Source: Oscillospiraceae bacterium (GTDB lineage: Bacteria > Bacillota > Clostridia > Oscillospirales > Acutalibacteraceae). From it: a stretch of 11,721 nt of DNA. Made by a program: the position numbers and the translations under genes. Shown here in pieces: positions 1 through 6,884 of the stretch; the first letter of the stretch is position 1; the number at the start of each line of letters is the position of its first letter. The notes under the pieces are model-generated. The model was not told where the DNA came from and ran no database searches. It worked only from the letters and a program-made list of their open reading frames with translations. The stretch is from positions 4,146-15,866 of the forward strand of contig JAHZCM010000044.1 in NCBI GenBank assembly GCA_019422905.1. Direction: 5' to 3'.

Positions 1-593
1 ATCCGGTGCCGTATGCGGACGGCGTTACAACGACGACGCATAAAACGCTTCGCGGTCCCCGCGGCGGCATGATTCTCTGCAGGGAAGAGCTGGCCAAGAA
101 GATCGATAAGGCGATCTTCCCCGGCACGCAGGGCGGCCCGCTGATGCATATCATCGCGGCGAAGGCGGTTTGCTTCGGCGAGGCGCTAAAGCCGGAGTTC
201 AAGGCGTACGCGGAGCAGACGGTAAAGAATGCGCAGGCGCTTGCAAAGGGCCTGACCGACCGCGGGATGAAGCTCGTTTCCGGCGGCACGGATAACCATC
301 TGATGCTTTTGGATCTTTCGGAGGGTGAGCTGACCGGCAAGGAACTGGAGCACCGCCTTGACGAGGTATATATCACGGCGAACAAGAACACGATTCCGAA
401 CGAACAGAGAAGCCCGTTTGTCACGAGCGGCGTTCGCCTCGGCACACCGGCGGTCACAACACGCGGCCTGAAGGAGGCCGATATGGATGTGATTGCGGAG
501 TGCATCTGGCTCTGCGCCACCGATTATGAAAACAGCGCGGAGGCGATCCGTGAGAAGGTCACGGCGCTTTTGAGCAAGTATCCGCTTTATTAA
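1..593 (+). CDS. glyA: Serine hydroxymethyltransferase, C-terminal half (5' end outside window)
   Basis: This enzyme interconverts serine plus tetrahydrofolate with glycine plus 5,10-methylene-tetrahydrofolate. It is a cytosolic PLP enzyme and the main source of one-carbon units. About 196 residues are visible, read from base 3, so roughly half of the usual 410-420 residue protein lies upstream of the window. The decisive motif is VTTTTHKTLRGPRGG, close to the left edge, whose lysine forms the Schiff base with PLP. Further conserved stretches are FPGTQGGPLMH and the C-terminal SGVRLGTPAVTTRG. The frame ends at TAA (591-593), 21 bases before rarA, and no terminator lies between, so the two are probably co-transcribed. 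Family identity is secure; the promoter and N-terminus cannot be judged. Confidence 0.97.
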   Translation, partial: PVPYADGVTTTTHKTLRGPRGGMILCREELAKKIDKAIFPGTQGGPLMHIIAAKAVCFGEALKPEFKAYAEQTVKNAQALAKGLTDRGMKLVSGGTDNHLMLLDLSEGELTGKELEHRLDEVYITANKNTIPNEQRSPFVTSGVRLGTPAVTTRGLKEADMDVIAECIWLCATDYENSAEAIREKVTALLSKYPLY

Positions 594-614
594 CAATTAT
601 TTGGAGGAAGGTTT

Positions 615-1886
615 ATGAGAGCACCGCTGGCCGACCGCATCCGGCCGCAGACGCTGGACGATGTCGTCGGCCAGAAGCATCTGCTGGGTGAGGGCAGGGT
701 TCTGCGCAGGATCATCGAATCCGGGAACATTCCCAACATGGTTTTCTACGGCCCGTCCGGCGTCGGTAAGACGACCGTCGCGTCAATCATTGCCCGCAAT
801 ACGAATATGCATCTGTGTAAGCTGAACGGCACGACCGCTTCAACGGCAGATATTCGGGACGTAGTGGCGCAGGTCAACACGCTGCACGCGGTGAACGGTG
901 TTCTGCTTTACCTCGATGAGATCCAGTATTTCAATAAAAAGCAGCAGCAAACGCTCCTCGAATTCATCGAGAACGGCAGTATCACGCTGATTGCTTCCAC
1001 AACGGAAAACCCGTATTTTTATGTTTATAACGCGATTTTGAGCCGGTCCACCGTTTTTGAATTTAAGCCGGTGGATAAATCCGAAGCTGTCGGTGCAGTG
1101 CAGCGCGCATTTCGGCTGCTTTCCGAAGAATCGGGTGCGGAAATTCAGCTTGAAGACGGCGTTGCGGCGGATATTGCGATGGCCTGTGGCGGCGATGTCC
1201 GGAAGGCGATGAATGCCGCGGAGCTTTGTACCACGGCGGTGCAGGGAGAGGCGGAGCCGCTCGTCACGATGGCGCTTGCGCGGGAGCTGACCCAGCGCAG
1301 CGCGCTGCGGTATGACCGGGGCGGAGACGAGCATTACGATATCCTTTCCGCTTTCCAGAAGTCCATGCGGGGATCGGATCCGGATGCGGCCGTACATTAC
1401 CTTGCGCGGCTGCTGGAGGCCGGGGACTTGCCCTCCGCATGCCGGCGGCTGATGGTCTGCGCATGCGAGGACGTCGGCCTTGCGTGGCCGCAGATCATTC
1501 CGATCGTCAAGGCGGCAGTGGATGCGGCAATGATGGTCGGGCTTCCGGAAGCGCGCATCCCTCTCGCGGATGCCGTCATTCTTGTCGCGCTGGCACCCAA
1601 GTCCAACAGCGGCGAGGCCGCGATCAATGCGGCAATGGCGGATATTCAGAAGGGGAAAACCGGGAATATTCCACGCACGCTTCAAAACGTGCACTACGAC
1701 AGTGCGGAGGTCCAGAACAAGGGCCAGTTTTATAAATATCCGCACGACTATCCCAATCACTGGCTGGAGCAGCAGTATCTGCCGGACAGCCTGCTCGGCG
1801 CCTCCTACTATCATTTCGGAGGCAATAAAAACGAGCAGTCATTCAGGGCCTATTGGGACAGCATAAAAGGCAAGCGGCAGTCATAG
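615..1886 (+). CDS. rarA: Replication-associated recombination protein A (RarA/MgsA AAA+ ATPase)
   Basis: RarA is a AAA+ ATPase related to clamp-loader subunits and to eukaryotic WRNIP1/Mgs1. It acts at stalled replication forks. The 423 residues match the usual family length. Visible motifs are the N-terminal PLADRIRPQTLDDVVGQ, Walker A GPSGVGKTT (46-54), Walker B LLYLDEI (97-103), a sensor-1 like TTEN (129-132) and an arginine-finger-like SRS (143-145). The C-terminal half carries the MgsA-type tetramerisation region, with AINAAMADI and later YPHDYPNHW. The ATG follows GGAGG (603-607) by seven bases. It sits 21 bases after glyA and 70 bases before the rubredoxin fusion gene, with no T-tract terminator between them. 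The assignment is by recognisable family motifs; the in vivo role is inferred from the family. Confidence 0.95.
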   Translation: MRAPLADRIRPQTLDDVVGQKHLLGEGRVLRRIIESGNIPNMVFYGPSGVGKTTVASIIARNTNMHLCKLNGTTASTADIRDVVAQVNTLHAVNGVLLYLDEIQYFNKKQQQTLLEFIENGSITLIASTTENPYFYVYNAILSRSTVFEFKPVDKSEAVGAVQRAFRLLSEESGAEIQLEDGVAADIAMACGGDVRKAMNAAELCTTAVQGEAEPLVTMALARELTQRSALRYDRGGDEHYDILSAFQKSMRGSDPDAAVHYLARLLEAGDLPSACRRLMVCACEDVGLAWPQIIPIVKAAVDAAMMVGLPEARIPLADAVILVALAPKSNSGEAAINAAMADIQKGKTGNIPRTLQNVHYDSAEVQNKGQFYKYPHDYPNHWLEQQYLPDSLLGASYYHFGGNKNEQSFRAYWDSIKGKRQS

Positions 1887-1904
1887 ACTGAATATAGAGC
1901 TTTA

Positions 1905-1921
1905 TCCGGCCATTCGCCGGA
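1905..1921 (+). other. Small intercistronic hairpin
   Basis: TCCGGC (1905-1910) pairs with GCCGGA (1916-1921) around the loop CATTC. No T-tract follows, so it is unlikely to be an intrinsic terminator. It lies in the 70-base gap between rarA and the next gene and could be an RNA-processing or stability element, or chance. Confidence 0.35.
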
Positions 1922-1956
1922 AGCGGAAGGCTACGGCTGGAAAAGGAGGTATTTTG

Positions 1957-2619
1957 ATGAATCCGGCAGTATTAAGCAATTTGTCCTATGGTATGTATGC
2001 GATCGGCGTGAAGTACGACGGGAAGCCGAGTGCCTGCATTGCAACCTCGGTTGTGCAGGTTTCGAGCAGCTCGCCGGAGAAGGTGCTTGTCACGCTGACG
2101 AAGGATTCATACAGTTGTGCTGCGGTGCGCAAGAGCGGTATCTTTACGATTTCCGTGCTTTCCACCGATACGCCTGCCAGCGTAATCGGCGCGCTGGGCC
2201 TTGTCAGCGGAAGAAATACGGACAAGCTGAAGAACATTCGGCATAAGGTGCTGGTGGAGGGCGTTCCGGTTATCAAGGAGAACACCTGCTGCTGGTTCCT
2301 GTGCAGCGTGATCAGCTCCATGGATGTCGGTCAGGAAGTCGTCTTTGCCGCCGAAATCATTGCGGGAAGCGATACGGCGATCGGCACGCCCATGACATAC
2401 GAGCACTACCGCTTGAAGATGCACGGCAGCTCTCCGGTCGGCTCTCCGACCTATATCCCGCCGGAGAAGACCTTTGATAAGAGCAGCGGGGAGAGCTTTG
2501 TCTGTTCTGTGTGCGGGTACGTATATAAGGATCCGAATTTCAGCTTTGAGGAGCTGCGGGATAACTGGACGTGTCCGGTCTGCAAAATGCCGAAAAAGGC
2601 TTTTGTGCGCCGCACATAA
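1957..2619 (+). CDS. Flavin reductase-rubredoxin fusion (high molecular weight rubredoxin, Hrb-like)
   Basis: The protein has two parts. Residues about 1-160 resemble FMN-binding flavin reductase-like proteins, with the pattern AIGVKYDGKPSACIATSVVQVSSSSP followed by VLVTLTKDSYS. Residues about 180-215 are a rubredoxin domain with iron ligands Cys183, Cys186, Cys206 and Cys209 (CSVC and CPVC). Proteins of this build, such as the high molecular weight rubredoxin of Moorella, pass electrons from NAD(P)H through FMN and iron to a flavodiiron oxygen or NO reductase. No flavodiiron gene is in this window. The rubredoxin part is short: only 19 residues separate the two CxxC pairs. The start is ATG at 1957, seven bases after AGGAGG (1944-1949); a TTG directly before it is less likely. 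It is probably in one transcript with rarA and the glycosyltransferase. The electron partners are inferred. Confidence 0.88.
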   Translation: MNPAVLSNLSYGMYAIGVKYDGKPSACIATSVVQVSSSSPEKVLVTLTKDSYSCAAVRKSGIFTISVLSTDTPASVIGALGLVSGRNTDKLKNIRHKVLVEGVPVIKENTCCWFLCSVISSMDVGQEVVFAAEIIAGSDTAIGTPMTYEHYRLKMHGSSPVGSPTYIPPEKTFDKSSGESFVCSVCGYVYKDPNFSFEELRDNWTCPVCKMPKKAFVRRT

Positions 2620-2650
2620 AAGATGCTTAAATGGGACAGGGGAGAACAAA

Positions 2651-3814
2651 ATGGACAGGAAGCTGCATGTATTGATCGTCACAACATGGTACCCGAACGG
2701 CACGGATAAGCTGATCGGCGTCTATCACAAGCTGTTTTGCGAGGCACTTGCTGCGCAGGGCTCCATGCAGGTAAATATGCTCTATATTGACCGGCAGGGG
2801 ATTTCCAGCCTGCCGCGCTATCCGTTTATGACGAAGTATTATACGGAGCAGAATGCGGGCTATACGACATTCTGCCGCCGCATGCTGGATATTTCAAAGC
2901 TCGGCTTTGACGCGCAGATGCGCGCCTACACAAACATGCTCTTACGCCTTTATAAGCGCTATGAAGAACAGTTTGGCAAGCCGGATGTAATCCATGCGCA
3001 GGTTGCCGTTCCCGCCGGGTACGCCGCCTGTATGCTCGGCGAGAAAATCGGCGTTCCGGTTGTTATAACCGAGCATTCCTCGTATTTTGAGCGCTTTTTT
3101 GCCGGGCGTGAGCAGCCGTACTGTGAATATGTCATGAAGCATGCCGCGCGGATTACCTGCGTCGGCGAGCACATGCTGGCAGCATACCGGAAGCGCGGCG
3201 TCGAGGCTGAGGTGCTGCCCAATATTGTGGACTGCACCGCCTTTTCCGGGCAAAAACAAAAGGCCAAGGATGGAAAGCTGCATCTGGCTTCCGTCTGTGC
3301 GCTCAGAGAGGAAAAGCGGCTGGATGACGTGATTGCGGCGCTTCGGATTTTGCGGGATAAAAACGCGCTGCCGGATTTCTGCTACACCGTCGTTGGCGAC
3401 GGCTACGAGATGCCGAATTATAAAGCAGCGGCGGAAAGGCTGCAAATGACGGACTGTGTGGAATTTGTGGGACGGAAAAGCAGCGTGGAGGTTGCGCGGA
3501 TTCTTTCGGAGACCGATATGCTGGTTATGGCTTCCGATACTGAAACCTTTGGTATTCCCGCCGTGGAGGCGCTGGCCGCAGGCGCACCGGTCGTCTGCAC
3601 GCACTGTAAAGGACCGGAGGGCTTTCTGGATGAGAGCTGCGCGGAGTTCTGCGACGTGCATGCGCCCGAACAGTTGGCAGACGCCATAGAGCGGATGTAT
3701 CGCCGTCTGGACACGATTGACGAAGGGCATATCCGCGGTATTGCGGCGCAGTTTGATTCCGCCGCCGTCGCGCAGCGCGCGCTGGATATTTACCGGGCCG
3801 TCTGCAATCTTTAA
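2651..3814 (+). CDS. Glycosyltransferase family 4 (GT-B fold)
   Basis: This is a 387-residue predicted cytoplasmic or membrane-associated retaining glycosyltransferase that would transfer a sugar from a nucleotide sugar to a glycan, lipid or other acceptor. The N-terminal Rossmann half starts with LHVLIVTTWYPN (5-16) and includes PDVIHAQVAVPAGYAA (111-126) and VVITEHSS. The C-terminal donor-binding half has LASVCALREEKRLDDVI (212-228), YTVVGDGYE and the EX7E motif ETFGIPAVE (Glu298 and Glu306). No signal peptide or membrane segment is evident. The ATG at 2651 is preceded by AGGGGAG (2638-2644). An in-frame start further upstream would run inside the previous gene and was rejected. It is the last gene before the terminator at 3838-3897. 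No other glycan genes are nearby, so donor and acceptor cannot be guessed. Confidence 0.92.
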   Translation: MDRKLHVLIVTTWYPNGTDKLIGVYHKLFCEALAAQGSMQVNMLYIDRQGISSLPRYPFMTKYYTEQNAGYTTFCRRMLDISKLGFDAQMRAYTNMLLRLYKRYEEQFGKPDVIHAQVAVPAGYAACMLGEKIGVPVVITEHSSYFERFFAGREQPYCEYVMKHAARITCVGEHMLAAYRKRGVEAEVLPNIVDCTAFSGQKQKAKDGKLHLASVCALREEKRLDDVIAALRILRDKNALPDFCYTVVGDGYEMPNYKAAAERLQMTDCVEFVGRKSSVEVARILSETDMLVMASDTETFGIPAVEALAAGAPVVCTHCKGPEGFLDESCAEFCDVHAPEQLADAIERMYRRLDTIDEGHIRGIAAQFDSAAVAQRALDIYRAVCNL

Positions 3815-3837
3815 CCATATAAAAATCTAAAAAAATA

Positions 3838-3897
3838 CCTGCTGTCCGGAGCCTGCCGCATTGTGATTTTGCGGCTGCAGCGGCAGCAGGTTTTTTT
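3838..3897. terminator. Two-way intrinsic terminator between convergent genes
   Basis: CCTGCTG (3838-3844) pairs with CAGCAGG (3884-3890), and an inner stem GCCGCA (3855-3860) pairs with TGCGGC (3870-3875). A run of seven T (3891-3897) follows on the plus strand, and an A-rich run precedes the left arm and gives a T-tract on the minus strand. It can therefore end both the rightward glycosyltransferase transcript and the leftward small gene. The stop codon of the minus-strand gene (3896-3898) overlaps the T-tract. Confidence 0.88.
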
Positions 3898-4195
3898 ATT
3901 CGAGGTTGCGGATGCTCGTGCTGGGCAGATCGCCAAGGTTGTTGGACTCGGAGCCGTCCGGCAGGCTGCGCAGGTATTCGCTGCCGTTGCGGCTTGCGAT
4001 GGCGACGCCGCGGATGCCGCCCTGCTTGGCCAGTGCGACGCCCTCGGATTTTGAAAGCACCGTGCCGTCCGAAAGCTGGTAACCGGAGATTTTCCCGTTG
4101 TTGCGGATCAGCCTGGAGATGCTTTTCGCATCCTTATTCGGTACGGGATTCATAATGTTGATGTTTGCGGGTAAATTGCCGATTCGTTTGCTCAC
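3896..4195 (-). CDS. Small DUF3892-like protein
   Basis: This 99-residue protein is read leftward. Residues about 22-95 fit my recollection of the DUF3892 pattern: a variable N-terminus, then ISGYQLSDGTVLSKSEGVALA, a GGIRGVAIA strand, and the closing pattern YLRSLPDG followed by NNL and LP. The function of DUF3892 is not known to me. No signal peptide, membrane segment or catalytic motif is visible. The start is a GTG at 4195, with AAAGGA about 10 bases upstream on the minus strand. An overlapping ATG at 4205 is in another frame. The gene is divergent from the transketolase pair and convergent with the glycosyltransferase. It is supported by the family-like pattern and by the terminator placed exactly at its stop. 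It is probably a single-gene transcript. Confidence 0.72.
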   Translation of the reverse strand: MSKRIGNLPANINIMNPVPNKDAKSISRLIRNNGKISGYQLSDGTVLSKSEGVALAKQGGIRGVAIASRNGSEYLRSLPDGSESNNLGDLPSTSIRNLE

Positions 4196-4249
4196 TGAAA
4201 GCCATTCCTTTCTGATGGAGAATTCTGTTTCCTGTCCCTATTGTCTCAC

Positions 4250-4278
4250 GGTATATTCCAAATATGCGGCTGCATCAA
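4250..4278 (-). promoter_or_regulatory. Possible weak promoter for the DUF3892-like gene
   Basis: On the minus strand TTGATG (4273-4278) and TATACC (4250-4255) are separated by 17 bases. Each box matches four of six consensus positions. The position, about 55 bases before the GTG start, is reasonable. This rests only on consensus similarity. Confidence 0.35.
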
Positions 4279-4310
4279 AAAAGAGAGACACGGAAAATTG
4301 GGTTTGTCCG

Positions 4311-4339
4311 TTGCAATATTCGCTGAGATGCGCTATAAT
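4311..4339 (+). promoter_or_regulatory. Sigma-A type promoter for the split transketolase genes
   Basis: TTGCAA (4311-4316) and a perfect TATAAT (4334-4339) are separated by exactly 17 bases. The predicted start of transcription near 4346 gives a leader of about 70 bases before the ATG at 4415. No obvious terminator or riboswitch fold was seen in that leader. Confidence 0.8.
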
Positions 4340-4414
4340 AATCGTGAATCTTTGACGTTGCCCGGCGCGCCGTTCCCAAAGCTCCGGCAATGCAGAAAAA
4401 ACAGGAGGGCTTCC

Positions 4415-5260
4415 ATGAATTCGTGTGATAAGCAGCAGCTGAAAATCACGGCTGCGAAAGTCAGACTTGGAATCATTGAGGGCGTTTATAACGCCAAATC
4501 CGGCCATCCGGGCGGATCTCTGTCCGCTGCGGACATTTTTACATTCCTCTATTTCAAAGAGATGCGCATCGACCCCGAGAAGCCGAAGTGCCCGAATCGG
4601 GATCGTTTTGTGCTGAGCAAGGGCCATTGTGCACCGGGCCTTTATTCCGTGCTTGCGCAGCGCGGCTATTTTTCTGCGGAGGAGCTGAAGTCGCTCCGTC
4701 ATATCGGCGCAATGCTGCAGGGCCATCCGGATATGAAGGGCACCCCCGGCGTTGATATGAGCTCCGGCTCTCTGGGACAGGGCGTTTCCGCCGCGGCCGG
4801 CATGGCGCTCGCCGGCAAGATGGACAACAAGGATTACCGCGTTTATTCGCTGCTCGGAGACGGTGAAATCGAGGAAGGGCAGGTTTGGGAGGCCGCTATG
4901 TTTGCCGCCCATAAAAAGCTCGATAACCTCTGCCTGATCGTCGACTCCAACGGCCTGCAGATCGACGGCCCCGTTGCCGAGGTAGCCGGCCCGGAGCCGA
5001 TCGATAAGAAATTTGAAGCGTTTGGCTTTGACGTGCAGATTGTAAACGGCCACTGCTTTGATGCGCTGGAAGCGGCCTTTGAGCATGCGAAGACCGTAAA
5101 GGGTAAGCCCAGCGTTATCATTGCAAAAACGACGAAGGGCAAGGGCGTTTCCTTCATGGAGAATCAGGTTTCCTGGCACGGCGTCGCGCCGAATAAGGAG
5201 CAGTACGAGATTGCGGTACAGGAGCTTACCGCCGCGCTGAATGAACTGGAGGGCTGCTGA
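4415..5260 (+). CDS. Transketolase, N-terminal subunit (split enzyme)
   Basis: This is the thiamine diphosphate (TPP) binding half of transketolase, which moves two-carbon ketol units between sugar phosphates in the non-oxidative pentose phosphate pathway. The 281 residues equal only the first domain of the usual 620-670 residue enzyme. Motifs are KSGHPGGSLSAAD (28-40), DRFVLSKGH (63-71), DMSSGSLGQG (114-123) and the TPP/Mg site beginning GDGE (148-151) and closing with VDSN (176-179). The ATG at 4415 follows AGGAGG (4403-4408) by six bases. An in-frame upstream start near 4241 would precede the promoter and is rejected. The stop at 5258-5260 is one base before the start of the C-terminal subunit, so the two are translated together. 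Split transketolases are normal in many Clostridia and archaea, so this is not a frameshift. Confidence 0.95.
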   Translation: MNSCDKQQLKITAAKVRLGIIEGVYNAKSGHPGGSLSAADIFTFLYFKEMRIDPEKPKCPNRDRFVLSKGHCAPGLYSVLAQRGYFSAEELKSLRHIGAMLQGHPDMKGTPGVDMSSGSLGQGVSAAAGMALAGKMDNKDYRVYSLLGDGEIEEGQVWEAAMFAAHKKLDNLCLIVDSNGLQIDGPVAEVAGPEPIDKKFEAFGFDVQIVNGHCFDALEAAFEHAKTVKGKPSVIIAKTTKGKGVSFMENQVSWHGVAPNKEQYEIAVQELTAALNELEGC

Positions 5261-5261
5261 T

Positions 5262-6206
5262 ATGGCTGAGATGGTAAAAAAGGCTACGAGAGAGAGCTTT
5301 GGCGAAGCGGTCACCGAGCTGGCCGCCGAATATCCCGATGTCGTTGTGTTGGACGCGGATCTTGCCGCCGCGACGAAAACCGGAATTTTCAAGAAGAAAT
5401 ACCCCGAGCGCTTTTTTGACTGCGGTATCGCCGAGTGCAACATGATCGGCGTTGCTGCGGGCTTGGCAACCTGTGGCAAAATTCCGTTTGCGGCTTCCTT
5501 CGCGATGTTTTCTGCCGGCAGAGCTTTTGAGCAGGTCAGAAACTCCGTCGGCTATCCGAAGCTGAACGTGAAGGTTGTCGGCTCCCATGCCGGCATCTCC
5601 GTCGGCGAGGACGGTGCGACACACCAGTGCTGCGAGGATATCGCGCTGATGCGCACGATCCCCGGCATGGTCATCCTGAATCCAAGCGATCACTACGAGA
5701 TGAAGGCGGCTGTCCGCGCGGCGATTGAGCATCAGGGCCCGTGCTATATCCGTCTGGGCAGACTCGCGGTGGAGAGCATCAACAACGGCGACGATTACAA
5801 GTTTGAGCTTGGCAAGGGCATCACGCTCTGCGAGGGCACGGATATTACGATTATCGCGACCGGCCTGATGGTCTCTGAGGCGGTCAAGGCCGCAAAGGCG
5901 CTTGAGGCGGAGGGAATCCACGCTGAAGTCATCAATATTCACACGATAAAGCCGCTCGACGAGGAGCTTGTTATTGCGTCCGCGAAGAAGACGGGCCGCG
6001 TTGTGACCGTTGAGGAGCACAACATCGTCGGCGGTCTCGGCGAAGCGGTTGCGGCCGTGCTGTCTGAGAAATGCCCGACGCCGGTCACGCGCATCGGCGT
6101 CAACGACGTGTTCGGTCATTCTGGCCCGGCAGTCGATCTTTTGAAGGAATTTGGGCTTTCCGCAGAGCATATTGCAGAGGTTGTCAAGGAAAAGCTCGGC
6201 AAATAA
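5262..6206 (+). CDS. Transketolase, C-terminal subunit (split enzyme)
   Basis: This 314-residue protein supplies the pyrimidine-binding and C-terminal domains that complete the active site with the upstream subunit. Motifs are VVVLDADLAAATKT (27-40), FDCGIAECNMIG (52-63) whose Glu58 is the likely catalytic glutamate contacting the TPP pyrimidine ring, GEDGATHQ (115-122), and the C-terminal domain with EEHNIVGGLGEAVA. The ATG at 5262 is one base after the stop of the first subunit, and its ribosome binding site GGAGGG (5248-5253) lies within the end of that gene. The transcript ends at the hairpin at 6230-6260. 1-Deoxyxylulose-5-phosphate synthase has a related fold, but the split layout and the transketolase-type N-terminal partner favour transketolase. 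Confidence 0.94.
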   Translation: MAEMVKKATRESFGEAVTELAAEYPDVVVLDADLAAATKTGIFKKKYPERFFDCGIAECNMIGVAAGLATCGKIPFAASFAMFSAGRAFEQVRNSVGYPKLNVKVVGSHAGISVGEDGATHQCCEDIALMRTIPGMVILNPSDHYEMKAAVRAAIEHQGPCYIRLGRLAVESINNGDDYKFELGKGITLCEGTDITIIATGLMVSEAVKAAKALEAEGIHAEVINIHTIKPLDEELVIASAKKTGRVVTVEEHNIVGGLGEAVAAVLSEKCPTPVTRIGVNDVFGHSGPAVDLLKEFGLSAEHIAEVVKEKLGK

Positions 6207-6229
6207 TGGGCATGTGATGGTAAACAGAA

Positions 6230-6264
6230 GGCTCCGTACAGGGAATCCCTGTACGGAGCCTTTT
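6230..6264. terminator. Strong hairpin terminator between convergent genes
   Basis: A perfect 14-bp stem (6230-6243 with 6247-6260) with a three-base loop is followed by TTTTCC. On the minus strand the same hairpin is followed by TTCTGTTT, so it can also end the leftward acetyltransferase transcript, whose stop is at 6267-6269. Confidence 0.9.
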
Positions 6265-6266
6265 CC

Positions 6267-6773
6267 TTACAGTATTTTTTCATATGCGATACGCTTGCTG
6301 CCGTCCTGAAGCGTGATCATTCCGCAGGGCAGATAGCCGTTTTTCTCCAGCGTTCGGCGCATCGGTTTGTTTTGCGGATGCGTGTCACAGCGCATGGAGG
6401 CAATGCCCTCCGCGCGGCAGAGCTCTGCACAAAAGCCGATGAGTGCGGATGCCGCGCCGCGGCCCCGGCTTTCCGGCGCAGTGGCGATGCGGTGAATCAC
6501 GCCGTACCGCACATTTTCGGTCAGCCATTTTCCATCGATTTCGTCATAGGTCGGCTCCCTTCCCACATAAATGCCGGCGGAAGCGAGAAGGACGCCGCTG
6601 TCCTCCAATACGCGGCATATGCCGCCTGCAATGTCCTGCTGCACCGACTGAAGATTCGGATAGCCGTTTTGCCACTGGTCGACGCCCATTGCCCTGAGCG
6701 AGGCTTTTGCGCTTTCGATAATTTCCAGAATGCGCGGTGCGTCTGCTTTTTCTGCGTTTCGTATCTGCATCAT
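6267..6773 (-). CDS. GNAT family N-acetyltransferase (168 aa)
   Basis: This is a single-domain GNAT protein predicted to move an acetyl group from acetyl-CoA to an unknown amine. It opens with MQIRNAEKADAPRILEII, typical of the GNAT first strand and helix. It then has the family phrase GVDQWQNGYPN (30-40) and motif A at HRIATAPESRGRGAASALI (94-112), where R103-G104-R105-G106 form the pyrophosphate-binding loop. The C-terminal YEKIL is typical. It starts at one of two adjacent ATG codons (6773 or 6770), seven bases after AAAAGGA on the minus strand. It is divergent from the SRP RNA/dnaX unit and shares its promoter region with it. No substrate can be named. Confidence 0.9.
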   Translation of the reverse strand: MMQIRNAEKADAPRILEIIESAKASLRAMGVDQWQNGYPNLQSVQQDIAGGICRVLEDSGVLLASAGIYVGREPTYDEIDGKWLTENVRYGVIHRIATAPESRGRGAASALIGFCAELCRAEGIASMRCDTHPQNKPMRRTLEKNGYLPCGMITLQDGSKRIAYEKIL

Positions 6774-6832
6774 TTTCCAATCCTTTTTGACGGCGCTGCA
6801 TGCTTTGCGCCCGAAAATTCCTCACGGCTAAA

Positions 6833-6861
6833 ATTATACGTTTTTTTACTTGCCTTTTCAA
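6833..6861 (-). promoter_or_regulatory. Leftward promoter of the GNAT gene
   Basis: Read on the minus strand, TTGAAA (6856-6861) and TATAAT (6833-6838) are separated by 17 bases. The predicted start near 6826 gives a leader of about 50 bases. Its -35 box directly abuts the -35 box of the rightward SRP RNA promoter. Confidence 0.72.
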
Positions 6862-6867
6862 GTAAAA
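6844..6867. repeat. Inverted repeat over the paired -35 boxes
   Basis: TTTTACTTG (6844-6852), six bases, then CAAGTAAAA (6859-6867) form a perfect 9-bp dyad. Its centre lies between 6855 and 6856, exactly at the junction of the two divergent -35 hexamers. It may be an operator, or just the result of two mirrored -35 boxes. Confidence 0.7.
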
Positions 6868-6878
6868 GCGTGTATAAT
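6850..6878 (+). promoter_or_regulatory. Rightward promoter of the SRP RNA (and perhaps dnaX)
   Basis: TTGCCT (6850-6855) and TATAAT (6873-6878) are separated by 17 bases. The predicted start near 6885 is the first base of a small hairpin, GCACGA (6885-6890) with TCGTGC (6897-6902), at the 5' end of the RNA. Confidence 0.8.
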
Positions 6879-6884
6879 ATTTGA

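Noticed and set aside
2474..2650. Longer in-frame start for the glycosyltransferase
   Set aside because: It would overlap the end of the rubredoxin fusion in another frame. The ATG at 2651 has a ribosome binding site and begins the conserved Rossmann strand.
4241..4414. Longer in-frame start for the transketolase N-terminal subunit
   Set aside because: It would begin upstream of the promoter at 4311-4339. The ATG at 4415 has an AGGAGG site at ideal spacing.
5251..5270. Possible frameshift splitting one transketolase gene
   Set aside because: The second half has its own ATG and ribosome binding site, and separate N- and C-terminal subunits are standard in many Clostridia and archaea.
4238..5479. 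413-codon minus-strand frame opposite the transketolase genes
   Set aside because: It is the antisense shadow of a clear transketolase and has no family features. The same holds for the frames at 840-1814 and 5226-6170.
6372..6884. 170-codon plus-strand frame opposite the short GNAT gene
   Set aside because: It is antisense to a well-supported acetyltransferase and runs through its promoter region.
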